The notes under the pieces were generated by a model. The model searched no databases and had not been told where the DNA came from. It saw only the letters and a list, made by a program, of their open reading frames with translations. From Patescibacteria group bacterium (lineage in GTDB: Bacteria; Patescibacteriota; Minisyncoccia; Moranbacterales; DUUL01), in the NCBI GenBank assembly GCA_015493225.1, contig WGDO01000013.1:1-34134 (forward strand): DNA of 34,134 bases, in the 5' to 3' direction. The position numbers and the translations under genes were made by a program. This document shows positions 20,882 through 29,675 of the stretch, one piece after another (within the stretch, counting starts at the first letter, position 1; the number at the start of each line of letters is the position of its first letter).

Positions 20882-23800
20882 AAATTCATTGATAGCTATT
20901 TTTTATTTCTTAATTACTTTTTTGCTTTTAATTAAGTTTTTGTTTACGGCTGGTATTCCTCATCATGGAGATTTTTCTTTTCCGGTTTTTACGGATAATT
21001 GGTTTAGGGAATTATACCCACTTTGGAATGAATCAACTTCTGCTTCTAATTTTCAAAATGTAAATAGAGCTATTTTTTTGGCTCCTTTTATTTTAATTTT
21101 CAAATTCTTTTCCTGGAAGATGGAATTTTTAATAAAATTTTTAATTTTCACCTTGTTTTTTAGTAGTTTTTTTCTAGCCCATCTTTCCATTCGGTTTTTG
21201 ATAGTTAAAAATTTAAAAAGGACAATTAATAAACACTATTTGGAGCTGTCTGTTTTTTTAGGAGCAGTTATTTTTACTCTTAACCCCTGGGTGCTGGACA
21301 GAGTTTATGCTATATTTTTCTGGATTGCTTATATTGTTACACCGCCTCTCCTGGTCTTAACCTATAAATTACTACGGCGGATAACTTTTTACCGTATTTT
21401 TATTTTTACGCTTCTTTTTTCCTATGCCTCTCTGACTCCCCATTATTTGATTTTTACTTTTATAATTATCACTGCCTATATTATCATTGAAACTATATTT
21501 GCCAGGAACAAATCATTTTTTATTTTAAATGCCATCCGTTCATTTGTAATGATTTCGATTCTTTTCTTTATTTTGAATATTTATTGGTTAATTCCTACTA
21601 TTCAGGTTCTGAGTCAATCTAGCATAGACCCGGGTTATCCCATTACTTTGGAAGGCGTTAAAGTTTTTAGTCGTAATAGTAATTTACTTAATGTTATCCG
21701 AGGAACAGATGCTTGGGTATCCTGGTTGGATTGGTATGGTTCTCCCCAGAGCCCACAGGGTTGGAAAGGTGTTTTGTGGCAAATTATTAGTTTGGTGGGC
21801 TTATTGAGTTACATTCTTTTTCTTCGTAGTAATATTATCAAAAAAAATGTTAAAATTTTTCTTTCCCTGGTCTTTGTAATGGCTATTTTTATGGCCCAGG
21901 GGTTTTCTAATTTCATTGGAGGTTTTTACTATTGGTTAATTTTTAATTCTCCTTTTCATTCTCTGGGTTGGATATTTAGAGACCCTAATAAATTTACCGG
22001 TTATGTTTGGTTGGTTTATGCATTTTCCGTGCCTATTGTTTTAATAAGTATTTTTCAAAATAAACGAAAATATTTCAAACTTAAAATTCTTTTTTTCTTC
22101 CTAGCTTTTGCTTTTTTTATTTTACCTAAGGTTGAGGGCTATCTATATAATTATTTATTGCCAGTAAAATTGCCTTCGGCTTATAATCGGGCCTATGATT
22201 TTTTGAGAGCAAATCAAAATCCTAGATATAAAACAATTTTTATTGCTCCCTATGAACAGTTCAGCAAGAGTAATTTAAATTATGGCATATCACACACCTG
22301 GAATAAATCTCGCATTGCCACCAATAGCATTATTCGTTCTTCTCCGGTTTCTTCTTTTGGGTTTTATCATTTTACTAATCCTTTCGCTCAAATGTATGAT
22401 TATATTTATCCAAATAATGATTTGGATAGTGTTGGTTTAACTCTACAAACATTGGGCGTGGAGTATCTTTTTTATCATGGTGATGTTACCAATGCTCAGG
22501 AACAGATTAAGATAGATTTGGCCACTTTCAATAAGGATCAAAATTTAGAACTTGTTTTCCAGGATGATTTTATTTATATTTATAAAGTTAAAAATTCTTT
22601 GATTTCTAAAATAAATTTTTCTCAAGACTATGGAGTTGTCAGTGGGGGACTTAATGCTAAAAATATAATGGATAGGAAATTTCCAAATTTACCACTTATT
22701 TTTTTAGACCAGGATTTTAAAAATATTATCTCGAATGATAACGAGATGGTTGAAAAGGGGGCTAAATTAAAAATAAGTTACAATCAAAAATATTGGAATT
22801 CGGATATTTTGCGTTTAAGTGACAAAATTATTTGGCCAACGGAATTTTATAATAAAAATCAAGAATCAAATTGGGAGTATGTTCAAACTCATAATAAATA
22901 TCAAACCAACCGGCCTTGGCATTCCTATGTTGAAAATTTTTTAAAGGTTCATAATGAAAGAGAGTTTGATTTTCAAAAGGGAATTATTACTACTCATCAG
23001 GCTAATGCTAAATATGAGATTGACTTGACTGATAATTTAAATGAAAAGAAAAAAGTCTATGTTAGGTTATTTAAAAATAGGGCTGGTGGAAAAATTGAAA
23101 TAAATTTTTCTGATAATCAAAAAAAGGTTGTTGATACATTTTCTACTGCAGACCATTTTGAAACTATTTATCTTGGTGAATTTAATTTTAATGATTGCCC
23201 CCAAGTTATTCTAACGAATCTTAGCGGACATAATGCTATAAATTATTTGGCATTTTTATCGTCGGAAAATAATCAAAAAATACCCAATGACAGTAATGTT
23301 TTTATCGCTGATACTAATTATCCGTTGAGTTTGGATGGTAAGAATAATTATCTTTCAAATGTTTTTGCTAGTGTTTTTGTGCCCAGAGATAAAGAATTAT
23401 CACTGGCTTTGAATGATAGTCCCATATCCTTTGAAGGGAAGGATATAAAAAAAGAAGTAGTGAAAATGAAAAAAGGTGAAAACATTATTAAAAAATATAA
23501 ACCTCTGAAAAATATTGATTTAGTTCCGGGGAATATAAAGTATTTTAATTTTCATGACAAAAATGTTGTCGACCCCATTTTTACAGAGGATAAAAATTCC
23601 ACGTGGAAAAGATTGGAGTCGGAGGCGGTGGAAATTAATGATGAAAATGTGTTTTTCTTTTTTAATATTCATTATGAGGAAATGCAACAGTTTCATGTTA
23701 GAATTGATTTTTTGGATGCTGATAAAAAATATTTAAATCATAATATTTTGAATAAAGGACGAGATGGGGAAGGGGAATTGATAATTAGGGAAGCTTTAAT

Positions 23801-24284
23801 TCCTCCCCAGGGTACACATTATTTTAAAGTTAGTTATATGTCACTTGATTCTGAAAAAGAAAGTAAACTTGTGGTTCAAAGGGCCTATGCTGAATTATTC
23901 AAAGAAGTAAACCCTGGTCAACAAATTATTGCTCTTGATAAAACATTATTATATTTTCAACCAGATTTAACTGAACTAAAATATCAAAAAGAAAATGCTA
24001 CTCATTATAACATTGAGAGCAATGCCCAGGGAAGGGGTTTGGTACAATTTATTGAAAGTTATGATAATTTATGGAGAATGAAATTAAAAAATGGTCAAAT
24101 ATTAAAACCTATTCAAATTAATTCTATTTTTAATGGTTTTGTTATTAGGCCCGATTGGAATTTAGAGGGAGCCACTATCTATTATTTGCCTCAAAAATAT
24201 TATAAAAATTTATTGATTATTTCTTTTCTGGCAATTCTTATTTTTGGTGTTTATTCTATTTATGAGTTTTATAGATGGCGTTAG
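20862..24284 (+). CDS. Giant GT-C-like membrane glycosyltransferase
   Basis: The 1140-aa product has about 12 transmembrane helices in its first 430 residues, then a 650-residue extracytoplasmic part, and one terminal helix (about 1110-1130). The first loop (IPHHGDFSFPVFTDNWFRELYPLWNE, given here by its key residues HGD, P, W and LW) resembles the acidic loop of GT-C enzymes of the AftD/DUF3367 kind. The outside part contains beta-rich, probably sugar-binding modules (for example around 895-1010). Same plan as the protein at 11479 but without repeat inserts. Predicted role: transfer of a sugar from a polyprenyl donor on the outer side of the membrane; not proven by any recognised catalytic motif. 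Confidence 0.75.
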   Translation: MLQQKYKNSLIAIFYFLITFLLLIKFLFTAGIPHHGDFSFPVFTDNWFRELYPLWNESTSASNFQNVNRAIFLAPFILIFKFFSWKMEFLIKFLIFTLFFSSFFLAHLSIRFLIVKNLKRTINKHYLELSVFLGAVIFTLNPWVLDRVYAIFFWIAYIVTPPLLVLTYKLLRRITFYRIFIFTLLFSYASLTPHYLIFTFIIITAYIIIETIFARNKSFFILNAIRSFVMISILFFILNIYWLIPTIQVLSQSSIDPGYPITLEGVKVFSRNSNLLNVIRGTDAWVSWLDWYGSPQSPQGWKGVLWQIISLVGLLSYILFLRSNIIKKNVKIFLSLVFVMAIFMAQGFSNFIGGFYYWLIFNSPFHSLGWIFRDPNKFTGYVWLVYAFSVPIVLISIFQNKRKYFKLKILFFFLAFAFFILPKVEGYLYNYLLPVKLPSAYNRAYDFLRANQNPRYKTIFIAPYEQFSKSNLNYGISHTWNKSRIATNSIIRSSPVSSFGFYHFTNPFAQMYDYIYPNNDLDSVGLTLQTLGVEYLFYHGDVTNAQEQIKIDLATFNKDQNLELVFQDDFIYIYKVKNSLISKINFSQDYGVVSGGLNAKNIMDRKFPNLPLIFLDQDFKNIISNDNEMVEKGAKLKISYNQKYWNSDILRLSDKIIWPTEFYNKNQESNWEYVQTHNKYQTNRPWHSYVENFLKVHNEREFDFQKGIITTHQANAKYEIDLTDNLNEKKKVYVRLFKNRAGGKIEINFSDNQKKVVDTFSTADHFETIYLGEFNFNDCPQVILTNLSGHNAINYLAFLSSENNQKIPNDSNVFIADTNYPLSLDGKNNYLSNVFASVFVPRDKELSLALNDSPISFEGKDIKKEVVKMKKGENIIKKYKPLKNIDLVPGNIKYFNFHDKNVVDPIFTEDKNSTWKRLESEAVEINDENVFFFFNIHYEEMQQFHVRIDFLDADKKYLNHNILNKGRDGEGELIIREALIPPQGTHYFKVSYMSLDSEKESKLVVQRAYAELFKEVNPGQQIIALDKTLLYFQPDLTELKYQKENATHYNIESNAQGRGLVQFIESYDNLWRMKLKNGQILKPIQINSIFNGFVIRPDWNLEGATIYYLPQKYYKNLLIISFLAILIFGVYSIYEFYRWR

Positions 24285-24339
24285 ATTTTTGTGGATTGTA
24301 GGCCATTAATCTTAAAATATAAAAATAATCTTAAAATAT

Positions 24340-24376
24340 AAAAAAGAAGCCCTCAGTTAGGAATTAACCGAGGGTC
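24340..24376 (-). terminator. Rho-independent terminator of the minus-strand secreted protein gene
   Basis: On the minus strand CCCTCGGTTA pairs with TAACTGAGGG (24365-24374 with 24350-24359, one mismatch) around 5 nt, followed by a T-run (complement of the A-run at 24340-24345). Confidence 0.75.
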
Positions 24377-24405
24377 TTTAAAGAACAAATTGTAAATGAT
24401 ATTTT

Positions 24406-25761
24406 TTAATGCCATTCAAGCAGGGGGCCATAGGAACCATCTGCTTTCTTTAGAACGACATAGTGGGTGCCGTTTTTCCACCCACTAAAGTCTTTTCTGC
24501 CGTCAGAGTTTACATCTTTGATAACTCTGATGTTATTTATTCCCCAGCCATCAAGCCGGCCGAAAAATGGAGTTACATAACTCCATCCCTGAAGTAACCT
24601 TCCCCCGATGTTTTTGAGGACAACAACCCCGGAGTCTCCAAAACCGACAAACTCTTTTCCCCGTTTGCCGTCCATGTTCCGGAAAATTCGGAGATGTTTG
24701 TCTTTTTTCCAACCGTGGAAATTGCAAAAATTTCCGGAAAAAAGAATTTCTTTGGAGGTAAATGTTCCAGTGGGAAATCCATTGGAATCTTTTATCCCCC
24801 AACATATAAACATTTTAGTGTTGCCGATGCCAACAAAATCCTTGGCACCATCTTCGTCGATGTCTACAAACCGACGAATATGGTGGGGAATTAGCCAACC
24901 TTTGCCATGGTTATATCCAAAACCATGGATGATATAGCCATTGTCACTGGCTATGGAAAGAGTTCGGTCTCCATTGTTGTAGGCGGCCATTATACCCAAT
25001 TCCCCCATACCAACAATGTCCGGGAGGTTATCCCCGTTGATATCAATGGGTTTATCACGCTTGTGCCAGCCAACTCTCCAGCCTTGTTGATAGCCAAATT
25101 CATGAAGAACACATGAAATGGCAGAAGTACTGACTCCGTCAATACCCCAAGAAACATATACTCCCGAGTAGCCAAAACCAACAATATCATACCATTGGTC
25201 TTCGTCAAACTTGACAATATAAATAACATCTTGAGTTGGATCCCAGTTGGCAAACTGGGATGAAAGAAGAATTGGTGCTTCGGGAATGGCTGATAATGAG
25301 CCCCGAGAAAGCCACATCCCTTGATTGTCAACATATAAAGTATCGACAATTCCATCCCCATTATAATCAATCTGCCATGTCGGAAACTCCTCTGGTGGAG
25401 TTGCCGACCAGGTATTCTCTACTGGTTCGGCAATGAAATTTATCTCATTACAGAAACCACTTTTTTTTCCTGTATCGGCATAGGCTCTTACCGAACAGAA
25501 ATAGTCCTGATTCTCTGTTAGCCCCGAGAGGACATACTCCACTTTTCCACCTGTTAAAGGCGGGTTGCCGACGTCTTCGCAAAAATCATAGTCGGCGACG
25601 CTACGGGACTGGATCCCGCAGCAAATTTTATACCCGCTAAGGTTTGCCTCCGAATTTGGTTTCCAACTGAAGGTTATGTCATTGGTTTCAGTTAGCCCAA
25701 AATTGGGCATAGCCATTATTAATGTGCTGATAAAAATACTGCCTGCTAACACCTTCTTCAT
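24406..25761 (-). CDS. Secreted FN3 / FG-GAP (VCBS)-like repeat protein
   Basis: The 451-aa product has a Sec signal peptide (about 1-24, MKKVLAGSIFISTLIMAMPN), an FN3 domain (about 28-115) and then VCBS/FG-GAP-like repeats. Calcium-loop sequences such as DYNGDGIVD, DINGDNLPD, DIDEDGAKD and DVNSDGRKD are each followed by FxGxG-type strands, probably forming a beta-propeller. It has no sorting signal or membrane anchor at the C-terminus, so it is probably released or non-covalently bound to the cell surface, with a possible adhesion role. It is the only complete minus-strand gene here, has its own promoter and terminator and is visibly richer in G+C than its neighbours, which suggests transfer. 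GGGAG 9 nt before ATG may be the ribosome site. Confidence 0.85.
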   Translation of the reverse strand: MKKVLAGSIFISTLIMAMPNFGLTETNDITFSWKPNSEANLSGYKICCGIQSRSVADYDFCEDVGNPPLTGGKVEYVLSGLTENQDYFCSVRAYADTGKKSGFCNEINFIAEPVENTWSATPPEEFPTWQIDYNGDGIVDTLYVDNQGMWLSRGSLSAIPEAPILLSSQFANWDPTQDVIYIVKFDEDQWYDIVGFGYSGVYVSWGIDGVSTSAISCVLHEFGYQQGWRVGWHKRDKPIDINGDNLPDIVGMGELGIMAAYNNGDRTLSIASDNGYIIHGFGYNHGKGWLIPHHIRRFVDIDEDGAKDFVGIGNTKMFICWGIKDSNGFPTGTFTSKEILFSGNFCNFHGWKKDKHLRIFRNMDGKRGKEFVGFGDSGVVVLKNIGGRLLQGWSYVTPFFGRLDGWGINNIRVIKDVNSDGRKDFSGWKNGTHYVVLKKADGSYGPLLEWH

Positions 25762-25817
25762 TTCTTCGTCTCCCTTTGCTTTAATTACTCTTTGAGTAAG
25801 TGGTTGTATTTTTATAC

Positions 25818-25850
25818 ATTATATATTAACATAGACTATGTGGGTGTCAA
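25818..25850 (-). promoter_or_regulatory. Promoter of the FN3/VCBS-like gene
   Basis: Minus-strand TTGACA (complement of 25845-25850) has TAATAT 16 bp away (complement of 25823-25828); a perfect TATAAT lies 21 bp away (complement of 25818-25823). One of the two serves as -10. Confidence 0.55.
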
Positions 25851-25864
25851 CAGAGAGTTGGGGA

Positions 25865-26019
25865 TAATTTTTAATTTCTAATTTCTAATTTTCAATTTCT
25901 AAACAATGTTCTAATTTTTTAATGTTTTAATTTCCTAAATAAACAGCTTGTTTGAAATATTTAAACATTAGAACATTAAAGAATTGTTTGAAAATTAGAA
26001 ATTGAAAATTAAAAATTAA
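25865..26019. repeat. AT-rich inverted-repeat element (MITE-like), copy 2
   Basis: Arms such as TCTAATTTTCAATTTCTAAA return inverted as AATTGTTTGAAAATTAGAAA around AAATAAACAGCTTGTTTGAA. It matches 17653-17802 in order and core. It ends 28 bp before the next start codon. Confidence 0.7.
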
Positions 26020-26047
26020 ATTCATCTCTTTAAAAATTATATACCTT

Positions 26048-27829
26048 ATGTTGTCATATTTTAAAAAACACACAATTTTATTTTTCGCTATTTTTGTAAC
26101 GGTGGTTGTTTTATGGCGGTTACTTTTGCCCGGCTATGTCATTTTACTTGATTGGCCGGCAGGTCCTTTAATCAAATTTCAGTTTAGTGATGTTATTTCT
26201 TTTATGAATGCTCCCAGTGGTTTAATTTTAACAGGGCTGAATTATTTTTTACCTGGTTGGATTATTCAAAAACTTTTAATGTTTGGGATTTTCTTTTTAG
26301 CTGTTTACTTGCCATTGAAATTATTGGGTGATAATAATTTCAAGTTATTTTCCAAAACTTCCGCCAAATATTTTTTAGCACTATTTCTGGCTATTAATCC
26401 CTTTGTCTATGAACGATTTATTGCTGGACAGTGGAGAGTATTGGTTGGTTATTTAACAGTTTTTCCTTTAATTTATTTTATTATTGAATTTCACAGTAAG
26501 GGAGTGTCTCCAGGTTGGCGTCAAGCTAGAAATATTTTTTTAACTTTACTTGTGGCTGGTTTTTTTTCTATTCATTTTTTAGCGATTGATTCTTTGATTA
26601 TTCTTTTTTATATTTTTTATAGATTATTTTTGACGGTGGGGGAGAGTGTTAAGAATCAGATTGTTATTACGGATGAAAAATCCACCCCTAACCCCTCCTT
26701 TATAAAAGGAGGGGGACTAGGTTGGTTTGGTAAAATATTTTTGGCCGGGATTGTTTTTATCATTGTCAGTAGCTATTGGTTAATTCCTTATTTTAAACAA
26801 GGTAATTCTGTGTTAAATAATTTCAACAGTGCTCATCAACGGGCTTTTGCCACTGCTCAAAATGAAGAATGGAGTGTTCTGGAAAATGTGATAGTGATGC
26901 ATGGATTTTGGGGAGAGGATCATAAATGGGTGGAGCAATTTAAATTGCCGAAAAACTCTCCTTTATTCATGGCTGGGTTTTATATTTTAATGATTTTGGT
27001 TGTTTTGGGCTTGTTTTCTTTCTGGCGAGATAAAAAATATCGTTGGTTGGCGGTCTGGTTATTTTTGTTAGGAGTGGCTAGTATTATTTTTTCTGCCGGG
27101 GTGCGAAATAATGTTTTTCAGGATATTAATCTTTGGTTGTTTAATAACATTTCTTTTTGGAAAGGATTTCGTGATACTCAGAAGTGGAGTGGAGTATTGG
27201 TGGTTGTTTATGCTTTATTGGCGAGTAAAGGGATTGAAAGTATTGATAAATTAATCAATAAGAAATTTAAGACATTTCAATATGGTAGGCAAGTTGTGAC
27301 TGCGGTAGGAATTATTTTAATTTTAATACTGACTTCCCAAATGCTTTTTGGTTTCAGAGGGCAAATTAAACCAGTTTGGTATCCCGCTGAATGGACAGAA
27401 GTTAGTCAAAAATTAATTATGGATGGAATAAAAAAGAAGGAGTCAGCTAAAATACTTTTTTTACCTTGGCATCAGTATTATTCCTTGCGATTTAATGATA
27501 ATCATTTGAGTGCCAATCCGGCTAATAATTTTTTTCCGGGAAAAATTGTTTTGGGACATAATACGGAGCTTTGGGGAATTAAATCTTTACCGGGGAATAT
27601 AGAAAATTATTCTTTTCTGGAAAAACGAATTACTTCCAACAATCCTAATCCGGAATTTATTAATGAAAGTATAAAAATATTTAAAGATAATAATATTAAA
27701 TATATTATTTGGACGAATGACTTGGTGAAATCAGATGTTTATGAATATCCTTTTTTGCAGTCTTCACTTTTGAGGAAAATTGTTGAGGAGGAGGGGGTGG
27801 GGGTGTATGAGGTGGAAAGTCGAAAGTAG
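26048..27829 (+). CDS. GT-C-like membrane protein with one repeat-encoded insert
   Basis: The 593-aa product has about 12 transmembrane helices followed by a 140-residue extracytoplasmic C-terminal domain (from about 450). The N-terminal half (WRLLLPGYVILLDWPAGP, a short acidic first loop, and NPFVYERFIAGQWRVL later) and the C-terminal plan resemble a shortened version of the proteins at 11479 and 20862. A glycan-transfer role is inferred. About residues 214-231 (KSTPNPSFIKGGGLGWFG) come from a C-rich repeat in a loop between helices, in frame. The end of the gene carries a short GGAAAGTCGAAAGT repeat (coding VESRK). Confidence 0.75.
   Translation: MLSYFKKHTILFFAIFVTVVVLWRLLLPGYVILLDWPAGPLIKFQFSDVISFMNAPSGLILTGLNYFLPGWIIQKLLMFGIFFLAVYLPLKLLGDNNFKLFSKTSAKYFLALFLAINPFVYERFIAGQWRVLVGYLTVFPLIYFIIEFHSKGVSPGWRQARNIFLTLLVAGFFSIHFLAIDSLIILFYIFYRLFLTVGESVKNQIVITDEKSTPNPSFIKGGGLGWFGKIFLAGIVFIIVSSYWLIPYFKQGNSVLNNFNSAHQRAFATAQNEEWSVLENVIVMHGFWGEDHKWVEQFKLPKNSPLFMAGFYILMILVVLGLFSFWRDKKYRWLAVWLFLLGVASIIFSAGVRNNVFQDINLWLFNNISFWKGFRDTQKWSGVLVVVYALLASKGIESIDKLINKKFKTFQYGRQVVTAVGIILILILTSQMLFGFRGQIKPVWYPAEWTEVSQKLIMDGIKKKESAKILFLPWHQYYSLRFNDNHLSANPANNFFPGKIVLGHNTELWGIKSLPGNIENYSFLEKRITSNNPNPEFINESIKIFKDNNIKYIIWTNDLVKSDVYEYPFLQSSLLRKIVEEEGVGVYEVESRK
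26680..26722. repeat. In-frame C-rich palindrome in the GT-C-like gene
   Basis: CCCCTCCTTT and AAAGGAGGGG (26692-26715) form a perfect stem around TATA, bordered by ACCCCTAA and GGACTAGGT. It encodes NPSFIKGGGLG. The amino-acid pattern and palindrome recall C-rich repeats known inside coding genes of other bacteria. Confidence 0.75.
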
Positions 27830-27876
27830 GAAGTAAATTTAAAATTTTAAATTTAAAATTTTAAATTGCTTCGCTC

Positions 27877-27906
27877 TTGACAATTTCAGCAAATATGTAT
27901 TATACT
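27877..27906 (+). promoter_or_regulatory. Promoter of the first modular secreted gene, with leader palindrome
   Basis: TTGACA (27877-27882) with TATACT at 27901-27906 (18 bp). The 5' leader contains ACTAATAAAATTAGT (27912-27926, palindrome) and a GGGAGGGG run 22 nt before the start codon. AT-rich palindromes at 27836-27866 lie just upstream. Confidence 0.6.
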
Positions 27907-27964
27907 GAGGGACTAATAAAATTAGTATTAGTACGGGAGGGGTTTTAATCATTAAATAAAACCT

Positions 27965-28672
27965 ATGCAAAAACATTTGCTGAAAATTATGGCCTTGTTG
28001 GTCATTGTGGGAGGAGTTACTTTGGCTATGCCGGCCAAAGCATCTAGTGAAACTAGTTCTGGTGAGGCACCTATTTGCCATCTTCGGGCAAACCCTAATG
28101 AAATTAGTATTGGGGGAGGAACAACTTTAATTTGGTGGTCAACCGGAGGAGTTGTGGAAGGAAAACTTTATCCGAAAGGTTCCGATCATTTAATTAAAAC
28201 TTTTTCTGGAGACAGAGGTTGGCATTGGATTTCTGGAATTGTGGACACTCGAAAATATACTTTGGTTGTTAAAAACGAAGCTGGAAAGATGGCTAACTGT
28301 GATGCGGAGGTTGTGGTAAAGGAAAAGAGCGATAATAACAATGAAGATGTTGATAATCAAGGAGATGACTCTGATAATTCAACGGTCAAAATTGTTGTTA
28401 AAAATAAAAAACATCGACATCATCATCGTAATTCCAAGAAATACAAGAAACATAAAAAATACAGAGGTCATAGTAATAGAAAAATTTATAAAAAAATCAA
28501 GCATTGGAAAAAACATAATCGTGCCAAATACTTACAGTACAAAGCTGTATATAAAAAATATAAAGGAAGTTCTCATAAGAAGTTAAAGAAAAGATTGAGT
28601 GCCAGCGAGTATGCTATTTATAAGGAATATAAAATATATCACGAATATAAAGAATATTTACATTATAGATAA
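27965..28672 (+). CDS. Secreted Ig-like protein with Lys/Tyr-rich basic C-terminal domain
   Basis: The 235-aa product has a signal peptide (1-26, cleavage after AKA). An Ig-like module (about 37-118) contains two Cys that can pair (PICHLRANP and ANCDAEVVV) and the marks LIWWSTGG, LYPKGS, WISGIVDTR and YTL. An Asp/Asn-rich linker follows, then a 90-residue strongly basic domain from about 145, full of KYKK, HHH and KHWKK. The Ig module recurs twice in the protein at 29676, and the basic domain recurs almost unchanged in the protein at 32977. Predicted location: outside the membrane, perhaps bound to anionic polymers or DNA. No known family for the basic domain is recognised. Confidence 0.8.
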   Translation: MQKHLLKIMALLVIVGGVTLAMPAKASSETSSGEAPICHLRANPNEISIGGGTTLIWWSTGGVVEGKLYPKGSDHLIKTFSGDRGWHWISGIVDTRKYTLVVKNEAGKMANCDAEVVVKEKSDNNNEDVDNQGDDSDNSTVKIVVKNKKHRHHHRNSKKYKKHKKYRGHSNRKIYKKIKHWKKHNRAKYLQYKAVYKKYKGSSHKKLKKRLSASEYAIYKEYKIYHEYKEYLHYR

Positions 28673-28682
28673 GTGAAATTTA

Positions 28683-28736
28683 AAAAATACGCCCCTTTTA
28701 GGAACTATTTCCAGTTTCTAGAGGGGCGTATTTTTA
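28683..28736 (+). terminator. Terminator with AAATACGCCCCT stem
   Basis: AAATACGCCCCT (28685-28696) pairs with AGGGGCGTATTT (28722-28733) and a T-run follows. The same stem core ends the gene at 32977 (33499-33530). Confidence 0.8.
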
Positions 28737-28765
28737 TTGACTTTTTTAAGGTAAAATGCTATGGT
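28737..28765 (+). promoter_or_regulatory. Promoter of the HtrA-like gene
   Basis: TTGACT (28737-28742) and TATGGT (28760-28765) are spaced by 17 bp, with TGC before the -10 (extended type). Confidence 0.5.
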
Positions 28766-28816
28766 TAGTATATCTTAAAAGTATATTTGAAAGATTACAA
28801 AAATAAGATAATTATT

Positions 28817-29566
28817 ATGAAAAAAGAATTATATAAAATTGATGTAATTAAATTGGTGGTGTTAATTGTGGTCTTAACGGCGACGGCTGTTTTGGGGTTA
28901 GTTTTTGCTTTTAATTTTTTTCTAGGTCAAAAATCTACAACCGTAGAAAAAGTTACGGACAAAGTTGGCGAAAGACTGACCAAGGGGATAACTAATAAGA
29001 AGCAGGAGCAAATAACTCCAGAAAAAGCAGTTTTGAAAGCAATTAATGCTAACCGAAGTCGGGTTGTTAAAATTTATGCTAAGTTAGACAAGGCCACTGA
29101 TTTAAATGAAAGAAATGAAAAGTTTTTAGCAAGGGGTATTATTATTTCCGAAGATGGAAAAGTTGCCACTGTTAAAGGAGCTTTTCAAGCAACGGATGAG
29201 TATTCCATTATTGTTCCTGGCAAGGAAGATGTTTTTAATGTACAACCCTTGGAAATTGGCAAGCAGTTAGCTTTTTTCAAAATTCCGGCTAAGTTTAATT
29301 TAGTGGTTAATTTAGATAATTCACAACCAAAAAAAGGTGACTTAGTTGTGGCTATTGGGGGAAGGGAAAAAGATGGAATGGCTGTTGGTGAAGTTTTAAA
29401 AGTGGAGGATGTTTTAGATAATATTCTAATTACCACAACGATTCCTCCGAAAAGCATCGAAGCAGGAACGCCTTTAATCAATCAAGAAGAAAAGGTTATT
29501 GGCATTTATAGTGCCACCGATGAAAAGGGAAGAAGTTTGTTTATCGCCGGGAAGGATATACACTAG
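28817..29566 (+). CDS. Membrane-anchored HtrA/S1C-like protein without catalytic triad
   Basis: ATG 28817 is preferred over a TTG ten codons earlier. The 249-aa product has an N-terminal transmembrane anchor (about 10-36), a charged linker, and from about residue 75 a domain that follows the S1C (HtrA) order. FLARGIIISEDGKVAT corresponds to the first strands, IGKQLAFFKIPA to the DLAvLKi strand, KKGDLVVAIGG to the next, and EAGTPLINQEEKVIGIYSA to the GNSGGPL region. In each place the active residue is missing: no His after the first strands (TVKGAF), no Asp in KQLAFF, and no Ser in EAGTPL. No PDZ domain follows. Predicted to be a non-catalytic binding protein on the outer face. Confidence 0.7.
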   Translation: MKKELYKIDVIKLVVLIVVLTATAVLGLVFAFNFFLGQKSTTVEKVTDKVGERLTKGITNKKQEQITPEKAVLKAINANRSRVVKIYAKLDKATDLNERNEKFLARGIIISEDGKVATVKGAFQATDEYSIIVPGKEDVFNVQPLEIGKQLAFFKIPAKFNLVVNLDNSQPKKGDLVVAIGGREKDGMAVGEVLKVEDVLDNILITTTIPPKSIEAGTPLINQEEKVIGIYSATDEKGRSLFIAGKDIH

Positions 29567-29572
29567 CTTGAG

Positions 29573-29581
29573 TTATCCACA
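29573..29581 (+). promoter_or_regulatory. Single perfect DnaA-box sequence
   Basis: TTATCCACA, the consensus 9-mer, lies 20 bp before the -35 box of the next gene. It stands alone, so it is not an origin by itself; it may be chance or a DnaA-linked regulatory site. Confidence 0.3.
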
Positions 29582-29600
29582 GGTTACAATTTTAATTGCC

Positions 29601-29629
29601 TTGCAGGATTTAAATAACACTGTTATAAT
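29601..29629 (+). promoter_or_regulatory. Promoter of the second modular secreted gene
   Basis: TTGCAG (29601-29606) and TATAAT (29624-29629), 17-bp spacing. A GGGGGG run lies 26 nt before ATG, as in the leader of the gene at 27965. Confidence 0.6.
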
Positions 29630-29675
29630 AAAAAGGTTAAGAAGGGGGGAATATATAATAAATAAATTAGTGAAA

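Noticed and set aside
24608-25436. Several + strand open frames opposite the FN3/VCBS-like gene
   Set aside because: The minus-strand frame has signal peptide, FN3 and calcium-loop repeats; the antisense frames show no protein features.
29499-29675. N-terminal extension of the Ig/box protein overlapping the HtrA-like gene
   Set aside because: It would bury the signal peptide and read across the promoter; ATG 29676 begins a typical Sec signal.
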